DNA of 64,000 nt from JACCTU01 sp963848525 (GTDB taxonomy: Bacteria > Actinomycetota > Thermoleophilia > Gaiellales > Gaiellaceae): assembly GCA_963848525.1 (NCBI GenBank), contig CAWKDZ010000003.1, forward strand, positions 434,001 through 498,000, given 5' to 3'. Shown here in pieces: positions 8,552-16,495 of this stretch. The notes under the pieces are model-generated. The model saw only the letters and a list, made by a program, of their open reading frames with translations, ran no database searches and was not told where the DNA came from. The first letter of the stretch is position 1. Each line of letters begins with the position of its first letter. Both the position numbers and the translations under genes were made by a program.

Positions 8552-9369
8552 GGCAGATCCCGATCTTCGTCCAGGCGGACGGCGACCGCGTGGCCGCCGT
8601 CGTCACCGCGCCCGAATCGCCACGCGGGCTCGTGCTGCTGCTCGCGGGCACGGGCCGCCACAACGCGATCGGGGGAACGCTCGCCGCGCGGTTGTCGGTG
8701 CGGCTCGCCGAGGAGGGGCTCGCTTCGTGCCGCCTCGATTACGCGGGCTCGGGCGACAGCCCAGGGCGCGTCGAGCGCTGGAACCCCGCGGAGATCACGG
8801 CGGCGAGCGCGCAAGCGCGCGCGCTCCTCGACGTCGCGCGGCGGGGGCTCGGCGTCGAGAGGTTCGCCGGCGTGGCGACGTGCTACGGGAGCCGCATCGC
8901 GCTCGGGCTTACGAGCGACCCGAGCTGCGCGGGGGCCGTGTGCCTCGCGCCGCCGCTCCTCGATTTCGCCGGGGTCGGCAAGGTCGGTCGCGGACTGCGC
9001 GAGCGCCGCCTCGGTGCGGTCCTGCGCTCGAGCCCCGCGCTGCGGCGGCTGGTCGTCGCGCCGGCTCGTCGCTTCGTGCGCGCGAGCAAGACGACGCCGG
9101 GCGTGCTCGCCGCGCTCGGGAACCTCGAGAGCACGCCGCTCGTCTTTCTCTACGGCGGCGGCAACGGGGGCGAGGACCACTACAGCGCGCGCGCCGTCCA
9201 GGCGGTCGAGGCTGCGCTGGGCAGGACGCCGGCCGAGCACCGCGAGCGCTTCGAGCTGCGCCGGCTCGGAGGCGGCCCGCTCACGACGTTCGACGGCCTG
9301 CCGCGCGAGGAGCAGGACGCCGTCCTCGACGTCGTCGTGCCGTACGTCACGTCGTTCTTCGACCGTTAG
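8548..9369 (+). CDS. Alpha/beta hydrolase with Cys nucleophile, copy 2
   Basis: 273 residues starting with VRQIPIFVQADGD at GTG 8548, overlapping the stop of the previous gene. A strand-turn with LLAGTG (oxyanion region), LDYAGSGDSPG, then the nucleophile elbow ATCYGSRIA (Cys about residue 112), and GEDHYSARAV near the acid/His region. The copy-1 segment PHGPLTTF is GGGPLTTF here, so the usual C-terminal catalytic His may differ between copies. Predicted thioesterase or esterase working with the carrier-protein operon; no substrate can be assigned. The TAG stop is also part of the -10-like hexamer of sucC. Confidence 0.75.
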   Translation: MRQIPIFVQADGDRVAAVVTAPESPRGLVLLLAGTGRHNAIGGTLAARLSVRLAEEGLASCRLDYAGSGDSPGRVERWNPAEITAASAQARALLDVARRGLGVERFAGVATCYGSRIALGLTSDPSCAGAVCLAPPLLDFAGVGKVGRGLRERRLGAVLRSSPALRRLVVAPARRFVRASKTTPGVLAALGNLESTPLVFLYGGGNGGEDHYSARAVQAVEAALGRTPAEHRERFELRRLGGGPLTTFDGLPREEQDAVLDVVVPYVTSFFDR

Positions 9370-9372
9370 AGT
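9367..9372 (+). promoter_or_regulatory. Putative -10 hexamer TAGAGT before sucC
   Basis: TAGAGT sits nine bases before GTG 9382, with no Shine-Dalgarno sequence in between. It belongs to a set of TAGANT-like hexamers seen at similar distances before other starts in the window and would give a leaderless or very short-leader sucC transcript. Confidence 0.35.
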
Positions 9373-9381
9373 CCGCCGCCG

Positions 9382-10524
9382 GTGGACCTCTACGAGTACC
9401 AGGGGAAGCAGCTGTTCGAGCGGTTCGGCATCCCCGTCTCGGAGGGACGCGTCGCGACGACCGCGGAGGAGGCGCATACGGCGGCGGCCGAGCTCGGCGG
9501 CCAGGTCGTCGTCAAGGCGCAGGTCCTGACGGGCGGACGCGGGAAGGCCGGCGGGATCAAGCTCGCCGACGGCCCCGACGACGCGCGCGCGAAGGCGGAG
9601 CAGATCCTCGGCATGGACATCCGCGGGCACGTCGTCCGCAAGGTCTGGATCGAGCGCGCCTCCGAGATCGCCAAGGAGTACTACCTCTCGCTCACGTTCG
9701 ACCGCGGGGCGAAGAAGCCGCTGTTCATGTTCACGACGCAGGGCGGGATCGACATCGAAGAGGTCGCGGAGCAGAGCCCGGAAGCGCTCGTCCGGCTGCA
9801 CATCGACCCGTTCGAGGGCTTTCAGCCCTGGCAGGCGCGGCGCCTCGTCTACGGCGCAGGCGTCGAGGACCCGAAAGAGCAGAAGCAGATCGCCGCGATC
9901 GTCGGGAAGCTCTACGAGACGTTCGTCACGACCGACGCGATGCTCTGCGAGATCAACCCGCTGATCGTCACGCCCGAGGGCGAGGTCAAGGCGCTCGACT
10001 CGAAGTTCACGGTCGACGATGCGGCGCTCTTCAGGCATCCCGAGATCGCCGAGATGCGGGACCTCGAAGCGGTGCCGGCCGAGGAGCGGGCAGCCCGCGA
10101 GAAGGACGTCACCTACGTGAAGCTCGACGGCGACGTCGGGATCCTCGGCAACGGCGCCGGCCTGGTGATGTCGACGCTCGACGTGATCGCGCTCGCCGGC
10201 GGACGCCCGGCGAACTTCTGCGACCTCGGCGGGGGCGGCGACGCGGAGGGCGTGGTCGACGCGCTCGAGGTGATCACGGCCGACCCGCAGGTGAAGTCGA
10301 TCTTCTTCAACATCTTCGGCGGGATCACGCGCTGCGACGAGGTGGCGCGCGGGATCCTCTCGGCGCTCGAGCGCATGACGATCGAGCATCCGATCGTCGT
10401 CCGGCTCGACGGGACGAACGCCGAGGAGGGCCGTCGAATCCTCGACGAGGCCTCGCCCGACAACCTGCACGTCGAGCCGACGATGCTCGACGCGGCTCGG
10501 CGCGCGGTGGAGCTGGCGGCGTGA
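9382..10524 (+). CDS. sucC: Succinyl-CoA synthetase (ADP-forming) beta subunit
   Basis: 380 residues, the normal length. Begins MDLYEYQGKQLFERFGIPV, the classic ATP-grasp N-terminus. It continues with VVKAQVLTGGRGKAGGIK (nucleotide binding), CEINPLIVT (Mg-binding Asn), GAGLVMSTLD, FCDLGGG and FFNIFGGITRCD. It catalyses succinyl-CoA + ADP + Pi to succinate + ATP with SucD, in the cytoplasmic TCA cycle. The stop overlaps the GTG of a methyltransferase gene that separates it from sucD. Confidence 0.95.
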   Translation: MDLYEYQGKQLFERFGIPVSEGRVATTAEEAHTAAAELGGQVVVKAQVLTGGRGKAGGIKLADGPDDARAKAEQILGMDIRGHVVRKVWIERASEIAKEYYLSLTFDRGAKKPLFMFTTQGGIDIEEVAEQSPEALVRLHIDPFEGFQPWQARRLVYGAGVEDPKEQKQIAAIVGKLYETFVTTDAMLCEINPLIVTPEGEVKALDSKFTVDDAALFRHPEIAEMRDLEAVPAEERAAREKDVTYVKLDGDVGILGNGAGLVMSTLDVIALAGGRPANFCDLGGGGDAEGVVDALEVITADPQVKSIFFNIFGGITRCDEVARGILSALERMTIEHPIVVRLDGTNAEEGRRILDEASPDNLHVEPTMLDAARRAVELAA

Positions 10525-11165
10525 CGGACGTCTGGTCGGAGCGGGCGGAGGCGTTCCGGGAGAGCGCGGTGCACCGCGAGGGGCCGGACCTCGACCTGCT
10601 GGTCGAGTGGTGCGAGCCGGCGCCGGGCGTCCAGGCGCTCGACGTCGCCACCGGCGGGGGCCACGTCGCCCGGCGCCTGCGGGAGGCGGGCTGCGACGTC
10701 GTCAGCGTCGACCCGGCGCCCGGGATGCGGCCGACCGTCGTCGCCCGCGCCGAGGACATCCCGTTCGCCGACGGCTCGTTCGACGTCGTCGCGTGCCGGA
10801 TCGCGCCGCACCACTTCGACGACGTCCGCGCGGCCGTCGCCGAGATGGCGCGCGTGTCGCGGAGCCTGGTCGTCGTCGAGGACAACCTCTTCACGAGCGA
10901 GGAGTTCGAGGACGCGGAGAAGCTGCACGACCCCACGCACGTCCGCTGCTACACCGAGGACGATTGGCGCTCGTTCTTCGACGCCGCCGGGCTCGAGGTG
11001 GAGCAGCGCGAGGTGTTCGTTCGTCGGCAGGACATCGAGGCCTGGTTTGCGCGGACCGAGACTCCCGTGGCGGACGCCGAGCGCGCACGCGACCTGCTCG
11101 CCGACCGCATCGCCGACGGGCTCCTGGAGTTCCACACGCTCGTGCTCAAGGGCAGGAAGCGCTAG
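10521..11165 (+). CDS. Class I SAM-dependent methyltransferase inside the suc operon
   Basis: 214 residues of the UbiE/Methyltransf_11 type: LDVATGGGHVARRL is motif I, SVDPAPG motif II, RAEDIPFADGSFDVVACR motifs post-I and III. GTG 10521 overlaps the sucC stop (GTGA) and its TAG shares a base with the sucD GTG, so it is translationally embedded between the two synthetase subunits. The substrate is unknown. The position is unusual because sucC and sucD are normally adjacent. Confidence 0.85.
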   Translation: MTDVWSERAEAFRESAVHREGPDLDLLVEWCEPAPGVQALDVATGGGHVARRLREAGCDVVSVDPAPGMRPTVVARAEDIPFADGSFDVVACRIAPHHFDDVRAAVAEMARVSRSLVVVEDNLFTSEEFEDAEKLHDPTHVRCYTEDDWRSFFDAAGLEVEQREVFVRRQDIEAWFARTETPVADAERARDLLADRIADGLLEFHTLVLKGRKR

Positions 11166-12043
11166 TGGCGATCGTCGTCGACCGCGATACGCGGCTCGTC
11201 GTCCAGGGCCTGACCGGAAGCGAGGGGCGCTTCCACGGCCTGCGGAACCGCGCGTACGGCACGAACGTCGTCGCCGGGGTCACGCCCGGCAAGGGCGGTC
11301 AGGACGTCGAGGGCATCCCCGTCTTCGACACGGTCGCCGAGGCTGTCGAGCGCACGGGAGCGAACACGTCGCTGATCTTCGTCCCGGCCCGCTTCGCCGC
11401 CGACGCGGCGTACGAGGCCGTCGACGCCGGCATCCGCACAGTGATCGTGATCACCGAGCACATCCCTGCGCACGAGATGCTGCGCGTCTACACGTACGTG
11501 CGCCCGAAGGGGATCACGATGATCGGGCCGAACTGTCCGGGCGTCCTCTCGCCCGGGAAGGCGAACGTGGGGATCATCCCCGCCGAGGTCTTCGCCGAAG
11601 GCGCGATCGGGCTCGTCTCGCGGTCGGGGACGCTGACGTACCAGATCGGCTACGAGCTCGCGCAGCTCGGGCTCGGCAACTCGTCGATCGTCGGGATCGG
11701 CGGCGACCCGGTGCCGGGCTCGTCGTTCATCGACGTGCTGGAGCGCTTCGAGGCCGACCCGGAGACGGAGCTCGTCGTCATGGTCGGCGAGATCGGCGGC
11801 AACGAGGAGGAGAAGGCCGCAGAGTTCATCCGCGACCGGATGTCGAAGCCGGTGCTCGCCTACATCGCCGGGTTCACCGCGCCGCCGGGGAAGACGATGG
11901 GCCACGCCGGCGCGATCATCTCCGGCTCGTCGGGCACCGCGCAGGCGAAGAAGGAGGCGCTCGAAGCGTGCGGCGTCCGCGTCGGCACGACGCCGACCGA
12001 GGTCGCGCAGCTGGTCGGCGAAGCAGTCTCTAGTCGCGCTTGA
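11165..12043 (+). CDS. sucD: Succinyl-CoA synthetase (ADP-forming) alpha subunit
   Basis: 292 residues, full length. Shows LVVQGLTGSEGRFH, VVAGVTPGKGG (CoA-binding Rossmann part), IGPNCPGVLSPG, and GHAGAIISGSSGTA carrying the phospho-accepting His. Partner of SucC. GTG 11165 overlaps the preceding TAG by one base. The 3' end overlaps the convergent holin-like gene by 14 bp. Confidence 0.95.
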   Translation: MAIVVDRDTRLVVQGLTGSEGRFHGLRNRAYGTNVVAGVTPGKGGQDVEGIPVFDTVAEAVERTGANTSLIFVPARFAADAAYEAVDAGIRTVIVITEHIPAHEMLRVYTYVRPKGITMIGPNCPGVLSPGKANVGIIPAEVFAEGAIGLVSRSGTLTYQIGYELAQLGLGNSSIVGIGGDPVPGSSFIDVLERFEADPETELVVMVGEIGGNEEEKAAEFIRDRMSKPVLAYIAGFTAPPGKTMGHAGAIISGSSGTAQAKKEALEACGVRVGTTPTEVAQLVGEAVSSRA

Positions 12044-12383
12044 AAGGCGGGACGAGCTCGAGCAGCAGGTTGACGACCCAGACGAGGAACGTCGCGGCGA
12101 CGTACGTCCAGAAGCCCTCGATGTCGAAGCCCCCGACGAGGATCTCGGCGAGCCAGAGCATCAGCATGTTGATGAAGAAGAGCGCGATCCCGAGCGTGAA
12201 GACGATCAGCGGGAGGCCGAGAATGGTCACGATCGGCTTGACGATGAAGTTGACGACGCCGAAGACGAGCGCGGCGAGCAGCAGGGCGAGCCAGTCCTCC
12301 ACGACCATGTCCTCGAGCAGCCAGGCCGTCACGCCGAGCGCGATCGCGTTCGCAACGAGGACCCAGAGCAGCCGCATCGCCAT
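12030..12383 (-). CDS. Phage-holin-family (YvlD-like) four-helix membrane protein
   Basis: 117 residues with four hydrophobic segments: LLWVLVANAIALGVTAWLL, LALLLAALVFGVVNFIV, LPLIVFTLGIALFFINML and TYVAATFLVWVVNLLLE. The NFIVKPIVTILGLPLIV core is typical of the mycobacterial/YvlD 'phage holin 4' family, which are chromosomal inner-membrane proteins of unknown role, not phage lysis genes here. Promoter region shared with the divergent aminotransferase. Confidence 0.85.
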   Translation of the reverse strand: MAMRLLWVLVANAIALGVTAWLLEDMVVEDWLALLLAALVFGVVNFIVKPIVTILGLPLIVFTLGIALFFINMLMLWLAEILVGGFDIEGFWTYVAATFLVWVVNLLLELVPPFKRD

Positions 12384-12393
12384 CGTGTCCGGG

Positions 12394-12407
12394 CGAGTCT
12401 AGACTCG
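12394..12407. promoter_or_regulatory. Palindrome CGAGTCTAGACTCG with back-to-back -10 hexamers
   Basis: A perfect 14-bp palindrome centred in the 28-bp gap between two divergent genes. Each strand carries TAGACT: 6 bases before ATG 12412 on the plus strand and 12 bases before ATG 12383 on the minus strand. The same CGAGTCTAG sequence occurs before the genes starting at 49884 and 62127. It can be read as two overlapping leaderless promoters or as an operator. Confidence 0.45.
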
Positions 12408-12411
12408 GGCG

Positions 12412-13493
12412 ATGGGCGAGATCTCGTTTGCCCGCGGCATCCCCACGCCCGAGTGCCTCCCGGTCGAGGAGCTCGCCGACTGCGCACGGTCGGCGATCGA
12501 GCGCGACGGCCGCACGATCCTCTCGTACGGCGCGGGGGCGGGGTACGCGCCGCTGCGCGAGTGGCTCGCCGAGCGGCACGGAGTCGAGACGTCGCGCGTC
12601 CTGCTCACGAACGGGTCGCTCCAGGGCTTCGTCTTCCTCGCGGGGCACCTCGCGCAGCAGGGCCGCGTCCTCGTCGAGGCGCCCACGTACGACCGGCCGC
12701 TGAAGATCCTGCGCGAGCTCGGCGCCGACGTCGCAGCCGTTCCGCAGGACGAGGAGGGGATCGAGCTCGAGGCACTCGAGCGCGAGCTGGCCGCCCGGCC
12801 GGCGACGCTCCTCTACACGATCCCGACGTTCCAGAACCCGAGCGGCCGCACACTCTCGACCGAGCGGCGCCGCGGGCTGATCGAGCTCGCGCGCGAGCAC
12901 GAGCTGCTCGTGTACGAGGACGACCCGTACGGGCTCGTCCGCTTCGAGGGCGAGTCGCCGCCGACGCTGTTCGAGCTCGCCGGCGGCGAGGGCGTGATCT
13001 ACAGCTCGTCGTTCTCGAAGACCGTCGCACCAGGCGTCCGGGTCGGCTACTTCGTCTTCCCCGAGGAAGTCGCGCGCGCCGTCGAGCTCATGGCGACCTC
13101 GACGTACATCACGCCGGTGCTGCTGGCCGAGGCGACGGTCTTCGAGTTCCTGCGCCGTGGCTCGTTCGAGCCGAACCTCGAGCGCGTGCGCGCCTGCTCC
13201 GCGCGCGGCGCGACGCGATGCTCTCGGCGCTCGAGGCCGAGCTCGGCGGCCGGGCCACGTGGAGCACGCCCGAGGGGGGCTACTTCCTCTGGCTCGAGCT
13301 CGGCGTGGAGACGGACGACCTGCTCGGGCGGGCGCGGGAGGCCGGCGTCACCTTCGTGCCGGGCTCGGACTTCTTCCTCCCCGGCGAGGGCGGCGAGACC
13401 GCCGCGCGGCTCGCGTTCAGCTACGTCTCGACCGACGAGATCACCGAGGGCGTCTCGCGGCTCGCGTCGCTCGTCGCCGCGGCCGCCGCCTAG
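12412..13493 (+). CDS. PLP-dependent aminotransferase, class I/II (frameshifted)
   Basis: Fold-type I aminotransferase of the MocR-like/2-aminoadipate transaminase group but without a DNA-binding domain; about 360 residues. Visible are LSYGAGAGYAPLREWLAERHG, the PLP-phosphate stretch LLTNGSLQG, TIPTFQNPSGRTLS, YEDDPYG (Asp on the pyridine N) and SSSFSKTVAPGVRVGY with the Schiff-base Lys. A frame change at about 13196-13205 joins the first part to LLRARRDAMLSALEAE, then EGGYFLWLELG and LAFSYV to the TAG at 13491-13493. The substrate (branched-chain, aromatic or aminoadipate) cannot be chosen. Confidence 0.85.
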
Positions 13494-13664
13494 GCAGCGG
13501 CGCACCTGCGCCCTGCGGGGCACGAGCTGGGGCTGGGGAGGTGGCACGAGCACGCCGCGCCGGGCGGCCCGGAAGGTCGGGCAGACCGTGTCGCCGCCGA
13601 GCGCGCAGAGTCCGGCTCGACGGAAGTAGCACTCACTGCAGGATGGTTTGGCGCTTTTGCTCAT
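13494..13664 (-). CDS. Small cysteine-rich hypothetical protein
   Basis: ATG 13664 is preceded by GGGGAG and encodes MSKSAKPSCSECYFRRAGLC, then ALGGDTVCPTFRAARR. The four cysteines (CxxC, C, C) look like a small metal or Fe-S site, followed by a proline-rich tail. The frame runs on antisense through the aminotransferase, which is implausible; a real end near 13494 would need one more indel. This gene accounts for most of the 300-bp gap between the aminotransferase and the protease; the remainder (13665-13794) shows nothing I recognise. Confidence 0.4.
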
Positions 13665-13794
13665 CGCTCCCCTTGTTCGCCGCAGAGGCCAGGTGGAAAC
13701 AGGCGTCGATACTACGGCCCTCAAGGGGCCGTTCAAACGGTCCGTTCACGAAAACGACGCAGTTTGCGCCGCATTCGAGGGTGGCAAAAATTCG

Positions 13795-14805
13795 CTATTC
13801 CTGGGACTTCTGGGGCAATTTTGCCAGCGCGCGCAACGCCTGTTGAAAGTTGGTCACAGGGATGACCTTGATCCCATCGGCGTAGCGGCGAGCCTCGGTC
13901 GCGTTTTCCCCAGCCGGGACGAGGAAGTAGTCGATGTCGGCCTGCTCGACGCCCACCGTCTTCTGTTTGACGCCGCCGATCTGGCCGACCGTGCCGTCCA
14001 GCTCGAGCGAGCCGGTGACCGCGATGCGGTTGCCGCGATCGACGTCGTGGCCGAGCTCCTCCATCAGGGCGAGCGCGAACGCGAGCCCCGCCGATGGGCC
14101 GCCGACGCCGCCGGTGTCGATCTCGACGTCGAGCGGGAGCTTGATGTCGGCTGCCTGCGAGACGATCACGCCGATCACCGGCGTCCCCTCGGGGCCCTGT
14201 GTGGGGCGCAGCTGCAGCCGCACGTTCTCCGTGCCGCGCTTCGCCACGATCGAGAGCTCGTTCCCGCTGCCGGCAGCGCGGATCGCGCGGCGAAGCTCCG
14301 CCGGCGCGGTCACCGGCTTGCCGCCCGCGCCGATCACGATGTCGCCCGAGCGCAGCTTGCCGCCGGCGGGAGACTCCGGGTCGACGAGCTCGATCCGCGC
14401 GCCCGTCGGCTTCGCGACGACGTCGTGGCCGAGCTCGCGGAGCGCGACGGCTGCGGCGACGCGCTGCGACATGCGCATCTCGGCGAGCTCCTCGCGTCGC
14501 CTCTCTCCCTCGCTCACGCCTGGAGGCCGGACCTCGGCCGCGGGGACGACGGTCGCGCCGTCCTCGAACCCGGGCCAGACGCGCTCGAGCAGCGTCGCCT
14601 TGCGGACGAGGACATCGACGTAGTAGATGCCGCCGCCGTCCTTCGGATCGCCGCCGCCCTCGACCTCGACGAGCGGTGCGACTGCGTGCGCCTCGTTCGG
14701 CAGGAAGATGTAGCTGTCCGTCGGGATCACCCAGACGGCGAACGCGGCGGCGGCGGCGATCAGCCCCCCGATCAGGAGCCGAGCCGAAATCGAAAGTCGC
14801 CGCAC
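13795..14805 (-). CDS. YlbL-type PDZ and Lon-like (S16) membrane-anchored protease
   Basis: 336 residues: an N-terminal signal anchor (LLIGGLIAAAAAFAVWVIP), an extracytoplasmic region, a PDZ domain at about 170-225 (SPAGGKLRSGDIVIGAGG), and a Lon-type proteolytic domain. The last has the catalytic Ser in GGPSAGLAFAL and Lys in GGVKQKTVG, the S16 Ser-Lys dyad. Family members are actinobacterial and firmicute surface proteases without the AAA part of Lon. Probably monocistronic, next to the SDR gene on the same strand. Confidence 0.9.
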   Translation of the reverse strand: MRRLSISARLLIGGLIAAAAAFAVWVIPTDSYIFLPNEAHAVAPLVEVEGGGDPKDGGGIYYVDVLVRKATLLERVWPGFEDGATVVPAAEVRPPGVSEGERRREELAEMRMSQRVAAAVALRELGHDVVAKPTGARIELVDPESPAGGKLRSGDIVIGAGGKPVTAPAELRRAIRAAGSGNELSIVAKRGTENVRLQLRPTQGPEGTPVIGVIVSQAADIKLPLDVEIDTGGVGGPSAGLAFALALMEELGHDVDRGNRIAVTGSLELDGTVGQIGGVKQKTVGVEQADIDYFLVPAGENATEARRYADGIKVIPVTNFQQALRALAKLPQKSQE

Positions 14806-14824
14806 GTGCTGAGGGTACTGACGG

Positions 14825-15569
14825 TTAGAGCAGGCCGCGGGTCAGGCCGCCGTCGACGGGGACGACGGTCCCGGTCACGTAGGCCGCGCGGTCGGAGGCG
14901 AGGAAGCAGACGACGTCGCCGACCTCGCGCGGCGTCCCGATCCGGCGCAGCGGGATCACGCGCAGGTCCGCGTCGGTCGGCCCGTCCGGATAGACCTCCT
15001 TGAGGCGCTCCGTGTCGATCCGCCCCGGAGCGATCGAGTTGACGGTGATGCCCTGCGCGCCGACCTCGCGGGCGAGCGACTTCGCCCAGCCGACGACGCC
15101 GGGCCGCACGATGTTCGAGAGGGCGAGGTTGTCCACGGGCTCGCGCACGGTGCTCGAGGTGATGTTGATCACGCGGCCCCGGCCGCTCTTGCCGAGGTAG
15201 GGGAGGCAGAGGTTCGTCAGCCGGATCACGGAGAGCAGCAGCAGCTCCACCGCCTCCTCGACCTGGGCGTCCGTCAGCCCGACCGCGCCCGTGCGCGGCG
15301 GCCCGCCGCTGTTGTTGACGAGCACGTCGATGCCGCCGAACGCGTCGACGGTCCGCTCGACGACCCGCTGGAGGTCGGCGGGGTTGCTGACGTCGCCGCG
15401 CACGGCCAGCGCGCCGAGCCGCTCCGCCTCGCGCTCGAGCGCGTCGCGCCGGCGGGCGAACATGACGATGTTCGCTCCTTCCTCGGAGAGGGACTCCGCG
15501 ATCGGCGAGGCCCATCCCGGCGGACGCGCCGCAGACGATCGCGGTTCTGTCACGGAGCCCGAGGTCCAC
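14825..15569 (-). CDS. SDR-family oxidoreductase lacking the YxxxK site (frameshifted)
   Basis: Short-chain dehydrogenase/reductase fold, about 248 residues. It starts at GTG 15569 with MDLGLRDRTAIVCGASAGMG (cofactor loop). After a one-base frame change at about 15510 it continues as PIAESLSEEGANIVMFARRR, DVSNPADL, DVLVNNSGG and NITSSTVREP. At the active site the usual Y-x3-K is replaced by SNIVR, so Tyr is Ser and Lys is Arg. The C-terminus has the SDR signature GTVVPVDGGL. The altered site is seen in a known divergent SDR subgroup and makes ordinary ketone reduction uncertain. It starts two bases after the mdh stop, so it is in the icd-mdh operon. Confidence 0.8.
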
Positions 15570-15570
15570 G

Positions 15571-16495
15571 CTACGTCGTGAGCACGCCGACGACGTCGCG
15601 CACCGCGGCCGCCGACTCGTCGAGCCAGCCGCGCTCCTGCTCGGTCAGGTCGAGCTCGACGATCTCCTCGATCCCGCTCCGCGCCGAGCTTGACCGGGAC
15701 GCCCATGTACAGCCCGTCGATCCCGTACTCGCCCTCGAGGTACGCGGTGCACGGGAGCACGCGCTTCTCGTCGAGGCAGATCGAGTCGACCATCTGCGCG
15801 GCGGCCGCGCCCGGCGCGTACCACGCCGACGTTCCGAGCAGCTCGACGATCTCGCCGCCGCCCGTGCGCGTGCGCTTGACCATCGCCTCGATCCGCTCCG
15901 CGGAGACGAGCTTCGTCAGCGGGATGCCGCCGACGGTCGTCGCGCTGACGACCGGGACCATCTGGTCGCCGTGCCCGCCGAGCACCATCGCGGTGACGTC
16001 CTTGACCGACGAGCCGGTCTCCCACGCGATGAAGGTCGAGAAGCGGGCCGTGTCGAGGATCCCCGCCATGCCGAAGACGCGCTCGCGCGGCCAGCCGGAG
16101 ACGTTCCGGGCGACGTGGCACATCGCGTCGAGCGGGTTCGAGACGACGATCAGGATCGCGTCCGGCGACGCGGCGACCACCTGCTCGGTGACCGACTTGA
16201 CGATCTTCTCGTTCGTCGTCACGAGGTCGTCGCGGCTCATGCCGGGCGAGCGTGGGAGGCCCGCGGTGATCACGACCACGTCTGAGCCGGCCGTCTCGTC
16301 GTAGCCGTTCGAGCCGACGACGTTCGGCTCGTAGCCGAGCACGGCGCCCATCTGGTTGATGTCGAGCGCCTTGCCCTGCGGCAGGTTCTCCTTGATGTCG
16401 ACGAGGACGACGTCGGCGTAGTCGCGCTGCGCGAGCACCTGCGCACAGGTCGCGCCGACGTTGCCGGCGCCGACGACGGTGACCTTCCTACGCAA
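15571..16495 (-). CDS. mdh: Malate dehydrogenase, LDH-like type (frameshifted at C-terminus)
   Basis: NAD-dependent malate/lactate dehydrogenase family, about 308 residues. TTG 16495 gives MRRKVTVVGAGNVGATCAQ (Rossmann GxGxxG); then ADVVLVDI, VVITAGLPRSPGMSRDDL (an active-site-loop Arg consistent with malate), VVSNPLDAM and VLGGHGDQMVPV with the catalytic His. A one-base change at about 15685 precedes the final GIEEIVELDLTEQERGWLD segment, and the gene ends at TAG 15573-15571. The TTG start overlaps the corrected icd stop, consistent with a coupled icd-mdh-SDR operon. Confidence 0.9.

Noticed and set aside
2781..9369. The hydrolase/ligase island as an exosortase/PEP-CTERM system
   Set aside because: No exosortase-like multi-pass protein and no PEP-CTERM tail were found in the window; only the hydrolase-ligase-carrier parts are similar.
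8455..10470. Long antisense frames over the hydrolase and sucC genes (up to about 670 residues)
   Set aside because: High-GC codon bias creates long open antisense frames; the plus strand holds well-conserved families with full motifs.
12030..12383. Holin-like gene as evidence of a prophage
   Set aside because: It is the common chromosomal four-helix family, with no phage genes around it.
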